NCBI RefSeq assembly: GCF_010731295.1
Contig: NZ_AP022579.1
Span: 5,642,001-5,706,000 of the forward strand
Direction of reading: 5' to 3'
From: Mycolicibacterium boenickei
Lineage (GTDB): Bacteria > Actinomycetota > Actinomycetes > Mycobacteriales > Mycobacteriaceae
DNA length: 64,000 nucleotides
Part shown: in pieces, positions 9,306 through 18,294 of the stretch
How the letters are laid out: every line of letters starts with the position of its first letter
Numbering within the stretch: position 1 is the stretch's first letter
Program-made: the position numbers and the translations under genes
Notes under the pieces: model-generated
Database searches by the model: none
The model's input: the letters and a program-made list of their open reading frames with translations, nothing else
Told to the model about the DNA's origin: nothing

Positions 9306-9347
9306 CCACTCAGCCTGTCTGCCAACACTTCCCGAGAAAGGCCCGGC

Positions 9348-10805
9348 ATGACCCAGCAACAGCCCCGCCCCACTACCAATGACGCGGGCATCCCCGTCGC
9401 AAGTGACGACCATTCCCTCACCGTCGGCCCCGACGGTCCGATCCTGCTGCACGACCACTATCTGATCGAGCAGATGGCCAACTTCAACCGTGAGCGAATC
9501 CCCGAGCGCCAGCCGCACGCCAAAGGCTCCGGCGCCTTCGGGTACTTCGAGGTCACGCACGACGTCAGCACGTTCACCCGAGCCGCCGTGTTTCAACCGA
9601 ACACCCGCACCGATACCTTGATCCGATTCAGCACCGTGGCCGGTGAGCGGGGTAGCCCAGACACCTGGCGCGATCCACGAGGCTTCTCACTGCGGTTCTA
9701 CACCGCCGAAGGCAACCTCGACATCGTCGGCAACAACACCCCCATCTTCTTCCTCCGCGACGGACTCAAGTTCCAGCACTTCATCCGGTCGCAGAAGCGG
9801 CGTGCAGACACGGGCATGCGAGACAATGACATGCAGTGGGACTTCTTCACGCTGTCCCCCGAGACCGCGCACCAGGTCGCCTGGCTGTTCGGAGACCGGG
9901 GTATCCCGCGGACGTGGCGCCACATGAACGGGTACGGCAGCCATACCTACAGCTGGATCAACGCCGAGGGCGAAATCACCTGGGTGAAATACCATTTCAT
10001 CTCCGACCAGGGCGTCGAGTCGATGACGCAGGGCGAGGCCGACCGACTCGCAGGCACCGACGCCGACTTCCACCAGCGCGATCTGCACACCGCGATCCGG
10101 CGGGGGGATCACCCGAGTTGGACGCTGAAGGTGCAGTTGATGCCCTTCGACGACGCGAAAACCTACCGCATCAACCCGTTCGATCTCACCAAGGCCTGGC
10201 CGCACGCGGACTATCCGCTGATCGAGGTGGGAAAGCTGGTGCTGGACCGCAACTTCAGCGACCATCACGCCGAGATCGAGCAGGCCGCATTCGCACCCGC
10301 CAATCAGGTGCCGGGCACCGGCCTGAGTCCCGACAAGATGTTGCTGGCCCGTACCTTCGCCTACAACGACGCGCATCGTGCTCGACTCGGAGTCAATTAC
10401 AAGCAGATTCCGGTCAACGCACCGAGATCCGAGGTGAACGGGTACTCGAAGGACGGCGCGCTTCGCGTCAAGAACGCCACCGACCCCGTGTACGCACCGA
10501 ACTCCTACGGAGGTCCGCAGGCGGACCCGGCCCGCGCCGCCGAGATCCTCTGGTACACCGACGGCGACATGGTCCGCACCGCATACACGCTGCGGGCCGA
10601 TGACGATGACTGGGCTCAGGCCGGCATCCTGGTACGCGAGGTCATGGACGCCGACGAGCGCGAGCGCCTCGTGTCCAACGTGGCGGGCCATCTCCGTAAC
10701 GGGGTGTCAGAGAAGGTATTACAGCGTGCCTTCGAGTACTGGCGCAGCATCGACAAGGAAGTCGGCGATCAGATCGAGGACGCGGTTCGCAAGGAACCAT
10801 CCTGA
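9348..10805 (+). CDS. katA: Small-subunit haem catalase
   Basis: 485-residue monofunctional haem catalase that disproportionates hydrogen peroxide. The distal histidine is at residue 57 in [20 protein letters not shown], the distal asparagine is in VGNNTPIFF, and the haem-ligand tyrosine is in [14 protein letters not shown]. Length matches clade 3 small-subunit catalases. There is a gap of 42 bases after the HD gene. The stop overlaps the start of an ECF sigma factor by one base (TGATG at 10803-10807), so the sigma factor is probably translated by ribosomes finishing catalase. The symbol katA is used in the generic sense. Confidence 0.95.
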   Translation: MTQQQPRPTTNDAGIPVASDDHSLTVGPDGPILLHDHYLIEQMANFNRERIPERQPHAKGSGAFGYFEVTHDVSTFTRAAVFQPNTRTDTLIRFSTVAGERGSPDTWRDPRGFSLRFYTAEGNLDIVGNNTPIFFLRDGLKFQHFIRSQKRRADTGMRDNDMQWDFFTLSPETAHQVAWLFGDRGIPRTWRHMNGYGSHTYSWINAEGEITWVKYHFISDQGVESMTQGEADRLAGTDADFHQRDLHTAIRRGDHPSWTLKVQLMPFDDAKTYRINPFDLTKAWPHADYPLIEVGKLVLDRNFSDHHAEIEQAAFAPANQVPGTGLSPDKMLLARTFAYNDAHRARLGVNYKQIPVNAPRSEVNGYSKDGALRVKNATDPVYAPNSYGGPQADPARAAEILWYTDGDMVRTAYTLRADDDDWAQAGILVREVMDADERERLVSNVAGHLRNGVSEKVLQRAFEYWRSIDKEVGDQIEDAVRKEPS

Positions 10806-11449
10806 TGCTGCAGCCTTGCGAGGGCGACCCGGCCGGCCCGCCGGCCGGGATCCTTCGGAGCGAACTCGCCGCGCGCTTCGAACGAGAAGCCTTACCGCTG
10901 CTCGACCGGCTCTTCCGTGGCGCCCAGCGACTGACGAGCAATCGGCAGGATGCCGAGGATCTCCTGCAGGAGACAATGCTGCTCGCCTACCGGGGATTCC
11001 ACACGTTCGAAGAGGGCACCAACCTCAACGCATGGATGTTCCGGATCATGCACAACGCCAGGATCACCCGGCACCGAAAGATGGAGCGGCGACCATCCGA
11101 GGTCCTGGTCGAAGATTTCGCCGCCCAGACGCTGACGGAACTGTTGCCCTACCTGCGGCGTGGTCTGCGATCTGCGGAAGCGTCAGCGCTGGAGCTCTTT
11201 CCGGACGATGAGATCAGAAACGCCCTGATGCAACTGCGAGACGAATACCGCTGGACCATCTATCTCGCCGATGTGGAGGGACTGTCCTACAAGGAGATTG
11301 CCGACGTGACCGGAGTCGCGACGGGCACGGTGATGTCGCGGGTACACCGCGGACGCCAGCGGCTACGTGCTGTCCTCGGCTCGACGGCGCGCCGGCGCAG
11401 GCTCATCCGGGACCTCGGTTCCGACGGCCGGCATCGCGCGTGCGGGTGA
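10805..11449 (+). CDS. ECF-type RNA polymerase sigma factor
   Basis: 214-residue group 4 sigma factor. Region 2 spans about residues 22-95 (DAEDLLQETMLLAYRGFHTF, then NLNAWMFRIMHNARI). Region 4 is at about 135-195 (LSYKEIADVTGVATGTVMSRVHRGRQRLRAVL). The wording is closest to the SigH/RpoE group. No NTF2-like tail is present, only a basic C-terminus. The ATG shares its A with the catalase TGA, so synthesis is coupled to catalase. I see no anti-sigma gene next to it: the following gene, five bases downstream, is an esterase. Control may therefore be purely through the shared message or a distant anti-sigma factor. An internal start is possible. Confidence 0.9.
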   Translation: MLQPCEGDPAGPPAGILRSELAARFEREALPLLDRLFRGAQRLTSNRQDAEDLLQETMLLAYRGFHTFEEGTNLNAWMFRIMHNARITRHRKMERRPSEVLVEDFAAQTLTELLPYLRRGLRSAEASALELFPDDEIRNALMQLRDEYRWTIYLADVEGLSYKEIADVTGVATGTVMSRVHRGRQRLRAVLGSTARRRRLIRDLGSDGRHRACG

Positions 11450-11453
11450 TCGG

Positions 11454-12401
11454 ATGACCCGCTATGTCCTGGAATCCGCGGCTCACGAATTCGCTTACAC
11501 CGCAGCTCAATCACCGTTCGTCTACCAGATGACGGTGCCACGTGCGCGCACTGTCCTGGAGTCGATCCAAGCGGCGCCCATCCACAAGCCAGAGGTCGAC
11601 AGCTCGTGGATCGTGGTCGTCGTCGACGGGGTGAGCTGCCGGACACGCATCGTGAGGCCGCCGGGCTGGACCCGTCCACTCCCGGTGGTGTTGTACCTGC
11701 ACGGCGGAGGATGGGTTCTGGGCAGTGCAGGCACGCACGACCGTCTGGTCCGTGAGATCGCGGTCGGTGTCCCCGCCGCGGTCGCATTCGTCGACTATGA
11801 GCGCGCGCCCGAGGCACGCTATCCCCGCGCCCTCGAACAGGCCTATGCCGTGGCCCGATGGATTTGGCGCGATGGCGCCGATTGGGCGCTGGATCCCAAC
11901 CGCATGGCGGTGGCCGGCGATTCCGCGGGGGGCAACCTGGCGGCCGCCCTGATGTTGTTGGCAAGACGCCGCGGCGAGGTCCAATTCGTGCACCAGTCGC
12001 TGTACTACCCGGTGACCGACGCCTCCTGCGACACCGACAGTTACCGCGAGTTCGCCGATGGACCTCACCTGACCGCGCGGACGATGGCCTGGTTCTGGGA
12101 TGCGTACGTCCCCGACTCCGCCCTGCGCGACGAGGTCACCGTCTCACCATTGCGGGCGACCGCCGAACAACTCGCCGGTCTTCCACCGGCATTCATCGTC
12201 GTCGGCGAGTACGACGTGCTCCGGGATGAAGGAGAGGCGTACGCGCGCAATCTCACCGACGCCGGACTGCGCTGCACCAGCGTCCGGTACAGCAGCACGT
12301 TCCACGACTTCATGATGCTCAACGCACTTCGTACAACCTCGGCCGCAACCGAGGCGATCGACCAGGCAATCCGCGTCCTGCAACGCACCTTGCACTCCTG
12401 A
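11454..12401 (+). CDS. HSL-family alpha/beta hydrolase (esterase/lipase)
   Basis: 315-residue hydrolase of the hormone-sensitive-lipase (LipN/LipH-like) family. The oxyanion motif HGGGW is at residues 83-87 and the nucleophile motif GDSAGGN has its serine at 157. The acid is in GEYDVLRDEGEAYA and the catalytic histidine in STFHDFM. The ATG at 11454 lies four bases after the sigma-factor stop, so it is in the same unit. Probably cytoplasmic; acts on short acyl esters, exact substrate unknown. Confidence 0.9.
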   Translation: MTRYVLESAAHEFAYTAAQSPFVYQMTVPRARTVLESIQAAPIHKPEVDSSWIVVVVDGVSCRTRIVRPPGWTRPLPVVLYLHGGGWVLGSAGTHDRLVREIAVGVPAAVAFVDYERAPEARYPRALEQAYAVARWIWRDGADWALDPNRMAVAGDSAGGNLAAALMLLARRRGEVQFVHQSLYYPVTDASCDTDSYREFADGPHLTARTMAWFWDAYVPDSALRDEVTVSPLRATAEQLAGLPPAFIVVGEYDVLRDEGEAYARNLTDAGLRCTSVRYSSTFHDFMMLNALRTTSAATEAIDQAIRVLQRTLHS

Positions 12402-12425
12402 TTCCATTCACCAGAAAGAAGATTC

Positions 12426-12953
12426 ATGACGCCCTCGCTCGATTCCAGCATCATCACGAACCTCACCGAAGGCACCGGTACCCACGCCCTCGAAGTCCTC
12501 GGACCGCACGTCGAGTTCCTCACCCTGACCGACGACGGCGCCAATCAGATCTGCGTGATGCGCGCGGTGATTCCGCCCGGTGTCACCGTCCCGCTCCACA
12601 GCCACGACGACTTCGAGGACTTCTACATCGTTTCCGGGGGCCACGAGGTGCTCGTGGCCGGACCCGACGGCCTGCAATGGCGAGAAGCGCGTCCGGGTGA
12701 CTACATCCAGGTCCCAGGTGAGGTACCCCACGCGCACCGCAACACCTCCGACAAGCCGGCCGTCGACCTGGTCATCACCACGCCGCGCATGGGTCGCTTT
12801 TTCCAGGAAGTCGGCCGCCCGGCAGACGCCCCGCCGCGGACGCCGGACGAGGTGGCGCACTTCGTCGAGACCGCCCACCGGTACGGCTACCGGCTCGGGA
12901 CTCCCGAGGAGAACGCCGCGGTGGGTATCGCGCTGCCGTCGTTCAACGGGTAG
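12426..12953 (+). CDS. Cupin-domain protein
   Basis: 175-residue single-domain cupin. The first cupin motif is PLHSHDDFEDFYIVSG (residues 57-72, with H58, H60 and E64 as likely metal ligands). The second is PGDYIQVPGEVPHAHRN, supplying the fourth ligand. The C-terminal 45 residues (RTPDEVAHFVETAHRYGYRL) form a small helical tail. It lies 24 bases after the esterase and 47 before a methyltransferase. Many such proteins are small dioxygenases, isomerases or sensors; nothing in the sequence chooses among them. Confidence 0.8.
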   Translation: MTPSLDSSIITNLTEGTGTHALEVLGPHVEFLTLTDDGANQICVMRAVIPPGVTVPLHSHDDFEDFYIVSGGHEVLVAGPDGLQWREARPGDYIQVPGEVPHAHRNTSDKPAVDLVITTPRMGRFFQEVGRPADAPPRTPDEVAHFVETAHRYGYRLGTPEENAAVGIALPSFNG

Positions 12954-13000
12954 TCCTGCAGTGCCTCCAATTACCTTCCCCTGAAAGGCTGCAACGAGGT

Positions 13001-14020
13001 ATGACCGCTGATCCACAGATAGCGCCTGCTGCCGCGCGGATGCACCAGCTGCTATCCGGCTTCGAAGTGTCCCAGGCTCTGTACGTCGTCGCAGAGCTCG
13101 GCATCGCGACCGCATTACAGCAGGGGCCGCGCCCTGTCGAGGAACTTGCGGTCAGAGTCGGCGCCAACGCCGATGCGCTGGAGCGGCTCATCCGGTTTCT
13201 CGCGCCGCTGGGGGTGTTTCACACATCAGGCCGCGACGTAGAGCTCGGCGAGTTGGGCCACACACTCGCCGATGGTCCGACCGACTCGATGCGAGACATT
13301 GCCCGATACCTCGTGCGAACCCACTACGCACCGTTCAGCCGGCTGTTGCACACTGTGCGTACCGGCGGCGTTGCCGCCTCCGAACACCTCGGCCAACCGT
13401 TCTTCGACTGGGTGAACACCACCCCAGGTCTTGCCGAGTTGCAGAACTCCGCTATGGCCGGATTCACCACGGGCGGCCGCGGTGACCTATTGGATCGACT
13501 TCAGTTTCCGAGCGGCGACACGATCGCCGATATCGGCGGCGCTGACGGCACCGTGCTGGTGGAAGTTCTGCAACGTCTTCCGGGGCGACGCGGCGTGGTG
13601 TTCGACACGCCCAGCGTCGTCGCGACGGCCACCGCAAGACTGGAGGCAGCAGGACTCGCCGACCGCGCTACCGCTGTCGGCGGAAACTTCTTCGACGCTG
13701 TCCCCACCGCCGACGTCTACGTGCTGTCGGCAGTCCTGCACGACTGGGACGACGCCGCGGCGCTACGCATCCTCAATACCATCCGGGCTACTGGCGGCCG
13801 GGGTGCTCATCTGCTCCTGTTCGAATTGGTGGTGCCGGAGGACGACGCTCCTCATGTCGCCAAAATCATTGACTTCACCATGATGACGATGCTCGGGGGT
13901 CGTGAGCGCACCGAGTCGCAGTGGCGCCAACTGCTGAACGAGGGCGGCTTCACCCTGGACCGCATTACCTCTGGCTCGGGCATGTACTGCGCGCTCGAGG
14001 CAACTGTCCATCGAAGCTAG
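13001..14020 (+). CDS. Class I SAM-dependent O-methyltransferase (methyltransferase_2 type)
   Basis: 339-residue methyltransferase of the type that modifies small aromatic or polyketide hydroxyls. The N-terminal 90 residues are a winged-helix dimerisation domain (VSQALYVVAELGIATALQQG, then LIRFLAPLGVF). The Rossmann core carries the SAM loop as IADIGGADGTVLVEVL, where the usual DxGGGxG has an alanine. Later blocks are FDTPSVV, GGNFFDAVP and the catalytic-region LSAVLHDWDD with its conserved His-Asp. It is the last gene of the catalase-led string. Its partner metabolite is unknown. Confidence 0.88.
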   Translation: MTADPQIAPAAARMHQLLSGFEVSQALYVVAELGIATALQQGPRPVEELAVRVGANADALERLIRFLAPLGVFHTSGRDVELGELGHTLADGPTDSMRDIARYLVRTHYAPFSRLLHTVRTGGVAASEHLGQPFFDWVNTTPGLAELQNSAMAGFTTGGRGDLLDRLQFPSGDTIADIGGADGTVLVEVLQRLPGRRGVVFDTPSVVATATARLEAAGLADRATAVGGNFFDAVPTADVYVLSAVLHDWDDAAALRILNTIRATGGRGAHLLLFELVVPEDDAPHVAKIIDFTMMTMLGGRERTESQWRQLLNEGGFTLDRITSGSGMYCALEATVHRS

Positions 14021-14036
14021 CGGTACCGTTCGCCGC

Positions 14037-14594
14037 TCAGGTCTGCGCCGGACTACACGCCAGCGCCTCGGTGATCGCCTCGCAGAACGCGGGCAGATCG
14101 CCGGGCGAGCGGCTGGTGATCAGATTGCCGTCGATGCAGACCTGCCGGTCCACCACGTTGGCACCGGCATTGCCCAGGTCGGTGCGGATACTCGGATAGC
14201 TGGTCAGCGTGCGGCCGCGCACCACGCCCGCCTCCACGAGGGTCCACGGGCCGTGACAGATCGCGGCGACGGGCTTGCCGGACTGGACGAAATCGCGGAC
14301 GAACGCCACCGCGGTCTTGTCGAGCCTCAGCTTGTCCGGGTTCACGGTCCCCCCGGGAAGGATCAGCGCGTCGAACTGATCGACCTTCGCCTCGGCGACC
14401 GTGCGGTCCACCGGGAAGGTGCCCGCGGGTTCGAGGTCGTGGTCACGAGCCTGGATCTCACCGGCCTTGAGCGACAGCAGTTCGACGTGACCGCCCTCGT
14501 TCTCGACGGCTGCGCGCGGTTGTTCGAGTTCGATGCGCTCCACACCGTCGGCGGCAAGGATCCCGACCCTGCGGCCTTCCAATTCCTTTCTCAT
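14037..14594 (-). CDS. DJ-1/PfpI-family protein (type 1 glutamine amidotransferase-like)
   Basis: 185-residue single-domain protein of the DJ-1/PfpI family, related to YhbO and PfpI. The nucleophile elbow is AAICHGPWTLVEAGVV with cysteine near residue 115. The early glutamate that activates it is in the segment around VERIELEQPRAAV, and RTLTSYPSIRTDLGNAGA follows as in PfpI. Members act in stress tolerance, as glyoxalase-like or deglycase enzymes or proteases; the exact activity is debated. It is convergent with the methyltransferase (16-base gap) and divergent from the dioxygenase operon. Confidence 0.87.
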   Translation of the reverse strand: MRKELEGRRVGILAADGVERIELEQPRAAVENEGGHVELLSLKAGEIQARDHDLEPAGTFPVDRTVAEAKVDQFDALILPGGTVNPDKLRLDKTAVAFVRDFVQSGKPVAAICHGPWTLVEAGVVRGRTLTSYPSIRTDLGNAGANVVDRQVCIDGNLITSRSPGDLPAFCEAITEALACSPAQT

Positions 14595-14726
14595 GACAGT
14601 CCTTTCGTCGACACCGACGGGCAGCGATGAGCTTGGGCGCCCGCTCGTGGGCTACCCCGGGAGGCCACGCCCGAAACGCGCGAAGTCGGCGCTCTGCACC
14701 CCTTGTCACCGGTTGTAACAAAAAGT

Positions 14727-14737
14727 AAAGTCACTTT
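14727..14737. promoter_or_regulatory. Palindrome AAAGTCACTTT upstream of the dioxygenase operon
   Basis: A perfect 5+5 inverted repeat around one base, within an A/T-rich patch (AACAAAAAGTAAAGTCACTTT) that contrasts with the GC-rich surroundings. It lies 34 bases before the first gene of the catabolic operon, between divergent genes. A repressor site, perhaps for the TetR protein encoded at 19205, is plausible but not shown. Confidence 0.35.
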
Positions 14738-14770
14738 CAGTTTTCGTCCCGAACCGTTCAGGAGTCGAGC

Positions 14771-15862
14771 ATGGAATCCTTCGTCCACCTGCGCAAAGGC
14801 AAGACCCCGAAACGGGTGCATGCCGACCTCGACGGCCTCAAGGACGATGAGCTCGGCCGCGGCGGTTTCGTCGGCCGTACCGCCAACATGTACCGGCGCA
14901 ACGACCCCACCGCCTACCGCACCGTCGGCCCCCTGCGCCCCACCGACGTGCTGTCCAGCGAGCTCAAGCCCAGCGATGCCACCGACGCACAGGGCGGCCC
15001 GCTGCTGATGTTCTCCAACACCGACTGCCAGGTGCTGCTGAGCCGGCGTACCGAGGAGATGCCGTTCTTCGTCCGATACGTCGACGGAGACCTGCTGCTG
15101 TTCGTTCACAAGGGATCGGGCCTGCTGGAGACCGAGTTCGGCCCCTTGCGCTACCGCGAGGGCGACTGGGTCTACATCCCGAAGGCCTGCACGTTCCGCC
15201 AGGTGCCCGACAGCGAAAGCACGTGGTTGATGATCCAGGCCACCGACGATTTCCGGGTACCCCCGGCGGGCACCCTGGGCCGGCACTTCCCCTTCGACCC
15301 GGCGCAGGTCACCATCCCCGAGCCGGCACCGATCGACGACGACGGGCGGGACGAGTACGAAGTCCGCCTGATCCACGAGGGTGGTCCGACTTCGCTGTTC
15401 TACCAACACAATCCCCTCGACGTGGAAGGCTGGCGCGGCGACAACTTCCCGTTCACCTTCAACATCGAGGACTACACCGTCATCACGTCCGAGAGCGTGC
15501 ACCTGCCACCGACCGTGCACCTCTTCATGCAGGCCACCGGTGTGTACGTGATGAACTTCCTGCCCAAGCCCGCCGAGAGCGTGCCTGGCACCGAGCGCAC
15601 CCCGTGGTATCACCGCAACGTCGACTACGACGAGATCGCGTTCTTCCACGCCGGTTCCCTCTACGGCATCCCGATGCCGCCCGGCCTCGTCTCACATGCA
15701 CCGCAAGGCGTCCACCACGGGGCACCCGAGAAGGCGCGGGAACGGGCCCGCCGCAAGTTCGACGACTACGACCGGGTCGACTGGTCGGTGATCGCCATCG
15801 ACACCCGTCGCCGTCTCATCCCGTCCGCCGAAATCCTCGCCAACGATCTGGGGCAGCACTAG
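14771..15862 (+). CDS. Homogentisate 1,2-dioxygenase-like ring-cleavage enzyme
   Basis: 363-residue two-cupin Fe(II) dioxygenase of the homogentisate dioxygenase family. The ATG has AGGAG upstream. Recognisable blocks are GPLRYREGDWVYIPKACTFR, the PPTVH segment, and the active-site region YHRNVDYDEIAFFHAG followed by SHAPQGVHHGAPE. By analogy these hold the iron ligands (His of YHRN region, Glu, His). It is shorter than the classical enzyme (about 430-445). No maleylacetoacetate isomerase or fumarylacetoacetase follows; instead a hydrolase, CoA transferase and lyase do. The substrate may therefore be a homogentisate- or gentisate-like ring other than homogentisate. First gene of the operon ending at 22415. 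Confidence 0.82.
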   Translation: MESFVHLRKGKTPKRVHADLDGLKDDELGRGGFVGRTANMYRRNDPTAYRTVGPLRPTDVLSSELKPSDATDAQGGPLLMFSNTDCQVLLSRRTEEMPFFVRYVDGDLLLFVHKGSGLLETEFGPLRYREGDWVYIPKACTFRQVPDSESTWLMIQATDDFRVPPAGTLGRHFPFDPAQVTIPEPAPIDDDGRDEYEVRLIHEGGPTSLFYQHNPLDVEGWRGDNFPFTFNIEDYTVITSESVHLPPTVHLFMQATGVYVMNFLPKPAESVPGTERTPWYHRNVDYDEIAFFHAGSLYGIPMPPGLVSHAPQGVHHGAPEKARERARRKFDDYDRVDWSVIAIDTRRRLIPSAEILANDLGQH

Positions 15863-15864
15863 AG

Positions 15865-17091
15865 ATGACAACCGTTCAAGCACCTGTGAAGCACGAGTAC
15901 GACCGCATCCCCTATCTGGTTGCCTACCAGAACAACTCGTCGGTGCGCGATGTGTACGGCGGGGTCGCCGAGCTCGTGGTGCTGGAGAGCTACCTGCTGC
16001 GGCCCAAAGCGAAGCCCTCCGATACCGTGCTGGTGTTCATGCATCCGATCGGAGGCGGCGCCTACCTGCCGATGATCAACGCGCTCGCCCGTGCCGGACA
16101 TCACGTCATCTACTGCAACAGCCGGTTCCGGGGCACCGACTCGGCGCTGCTGATGGAGAAGGTGGTCGAGGATCTCGGCGAGTGCATCAAGGACGCCAAG
16201 AACCGGCTCGGCTACGACAAGGTGGTGCTGGCCGGGTGGAGCGGCGGCGGATCGCTCTCGGTGTTCTACCAGCAGCAGGCCCAGCATCCGACGGTCACGG
16301 CCAGCCCGTCCGGGGACGGTCCCGACCTGACCAAGCTCGGGCTGATCCCCGCCGACGGAATCATGCTGCTGGCCGCACACATCAGCCGACACGGCACCAT
16401 GACCGAATGGATGGACGCGTCCATCCTGGACGAGAACGACCCGACCAAGCGGGATCCGGAACTCGACCTCTACAACCCGGACAACCCGAACCAGCCGCCG
16501 TATACGCCGGAGTTCCTGGAGCGCTACCACCAGGCCCAGATCGCTCGCAACCGGCGAATCACCAAGTGGGTCAAGGAGAAACTGGCCGAGCTCAAGGCCG
16601 CCGGCCGGCCGGATGACGAGTTCGCGTTCGTCGTGCACGGCACGATGGCCGACCCCCGGTGGCTGGATCCGACCGTCGACCCCAACGATCGTCGGCCCGG
16701 TACCTGCTATCTGGGCGATCCCCAGGTGGTCAACATGAGCCCCGTCGGGCTGGCGCGGTTCTGCACCCTGCGCAGCTGGCTGTCGCAGTGGAGCTACGAC
16801 GACGCCAACGGCGACGCGGTCAAGGCCGGGCCGGATATCGCGGTGCCCGCTCTGGTGATCGGCAATCTGGCCGACGACGCCTGCACGCCCAGCCACACCC
16901 GCCGGCTGTACGAGGCGATCGGTCACCCCGACAAGGAGATGCACGAGATCCCCGGCGCCAACCACTACTACTCGGGCCCGGACCAGCGCGACACCCTGCG
17001 TCAGGCCGTGAGCATCTGCACGGATTGGCTGCACCGGCACGGATTCGGCGGGCAGGAGCGAAGCGACCGGGGATCGGTGGAGTCGCTGTGA
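15865..17091 (+). CDS. Alpha/beta hydrolase (serine hydrolase fold)
   Basis: 408-residue alpha/beta hydrolase starting three bases after the dioxygenase stop. The nucleophile elbow is VVLAGWSGGGS with serine at residue 126. The oxyanion loop is FMHPIGGGAYL, the likely acid is in NLADDACTPSH, and the histidine is in PGANHYYSG. A long lid domain (residues about 170-260, rich in D, N and P) separates the elbow from the acid. In this operon it may hydrolyse the ring-cleavage product or an ester precursor. The C-terminus overlaps the CoA transferase start (GTGA at 17088-17091). Confidence 0.82.
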   Translation: MTTVQAPVKHEYDRIPYLVAYQNNSSVRDVYGGVAELVVLESYLLRPKAKPSDTVLVFMHPIGGGAYLPMINALARAGHHVIYCNSRFRGTDSALLMEKVVEDLGECIKDAKNRLGYDKVVLAGWSGGGSLSVFYQQQAQHPTVTASPSGDGPDLTKLGLIPADGIMLLAAHISRHGTMTEWMDASILDENDPTKRDPELDLYNPDNPNQPPYTPEFLERYHQAQIARNRRITKWVKEKLAELKAAGRPDDEFAFVVHGTMADPRWLDPTVDPNDRRPGTCYLGDPQVVNMSPVGLARFCTLRSWLSQWSYDDANGDAVKAGPDIAVPALVIGNLADDACTPSHTRRLYEAIGHPDKEMHEIPGANHYYSGPDQRDTLRQAVSICTDWLHRHGFGGQERSDRGSVESL

Positions 17092-18293
17092 CCACGACCG
17101 GAGCTCTGGACGGCATCAGGGTGATCGAGCTCGGCACCCTGATCTCCGGCCCGTTCGCCGGCCGGCTGCTGGGCGACATGGGTGCCGAGGTCATCAAGAT
17201 CGAACTGCCTGCCAGCCCGGATCCCCTGCGCACCTGGGGGCAGGCCGAGCTCGACGGGCACCACTTCTTCTGGACCGTGCATGCCCGCAACAAGAAGGCC
17301 GCCACCCTGGACCTTCGTACCGCCAAGGGCCGGGAGTTGTTCCTGGAGCTGGTCGAGCAGTCCGACATCATCGTGGAGAATTTCCGGCCGGGCACCCTGG
17401 AGAAATGGGACCTGGGCTACGACGTTCTGCGCCAACGCAACAAGGGCATCATCCTGGTCCGGGTGTCCGGGTACGGGCAGACCGGGCCGGACGCGGGCAA
17501 GGCCGGCTACGCCTCGGTGGCCGAGGCCTCCAGCGGGTTGCGGCACATGAACGGATTCCCCGGCGGTCCCCCACCGCGGCTGGCGCTGTCCCTGGGCGAC
17601 AGCCTGGCCGGCATGTTCGCCGCCCAGGGCGCCCTGGCCGCTCTGTACCGACGCACCGTCACCGGCGAGGGCCAGGTCGTCGACACCGCCTTGACCGAAA
17701 GTTGCCTGGCGATACAGGAATCCACCATCCCCGACTACGACATCGGCGGGGTGGTGCGCGGGCCGTCGGGCACCCGACTGGAGGGCATCGCGCCGTCCAA
17801 CATCTACCAGAGCGCCAACGGCAGCTGGGTGGTGATCGCGGCCAACCAGGACACCGTGTTCCGCCGGTTGTGCACGGCGATGGACAGCCCAGAGCTGGCG
17901 ACAGATGACCGGTTCGCCAACCACGTTGCCCGCGGCCGCAATCAGGACGAGCTGGACAAGATCATCGGCGACTGGGCCGCCAAGCGACAGCCGGAGGAGA
18001 TCATCGAAACCCTGTCGCGGGCCGGAGTGATCAGCGGACCGATCAACACCGTGGCCGAGGTCGTACGGGATCCGCAGCTGCAGGCCCGTGGCATGATCGC
18101 CGACCACTTCGATGAGCGGATCGGGCGGGCCGTCAAAGGCCCCGGCGTCGTCCCGGTCCTGTCCGAGTCCCCCGGCACCATTCGCAACGCGGGCTCGGCC
18201 CGGCCGGGCCAACACAACGACGAGGTGTACGGCGGCCTGCTCGGGCGCAGTGCACAAGACCTGGAAACCCTGCGATCGGAGGGGGTGCTGTGA
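17088..18293 (+). CDS. CaiB/BaiF family (type III) CoA transferase
   Basis: 401-residue family III CoA transferase that moves CoA between acyl groups. The GTG at 17088 overlaps the hydrolase stop by four bases and gives the standard N-terminus GALDGIRVIELGTLISGPFAGRLLGDMGAEVIKIE. Further family blocks are RNKKAATLDLRTAKGRE, VENFRPGTLEKW, RVSGYGQTGP and ALYRRTVTGEGQVVDTAL. In context it would activate the ring-cleavage acid to a CoA thioester for the lyase and dehydrogenase that follow. The acyl donor is unknown. Confidence 0.92.
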   Translation: MTTTGALDGIRVIELGTLISGPFAGRLLGDMGAEVIKIELPASPDPLRTWGQAELDGHHFFWTVHARNKKAATLDLRTAKGRELFLELVEQSDIIVENFRPGTLEKWDLGYDVLRQRNKGIILVRVSGYGQTGPDAGKAGYASVAEASSGLRHMNGFPGGPPPRLALSLGDSLAGMFAAQGALAALYRRTVTGEGQVVDTALTESCLAIQESTIPDYDIGGVVRGPSGTRLEGIAPSNIYQSANGSWVVIAANQDTVFRRLCTAMDSPELATDDRFANHVARGRNQDELDKIIGDWAAKRQPEEIIETLSRAGVISGPINTVAEVVRDPQLQARGMIADHFDERIGRAVKGPGVVPVLSESPGTIRNAGSARPGQHNDEVYGGLLGRSAQDLETLRSEGVL

Positions 18294-18294
18294 G

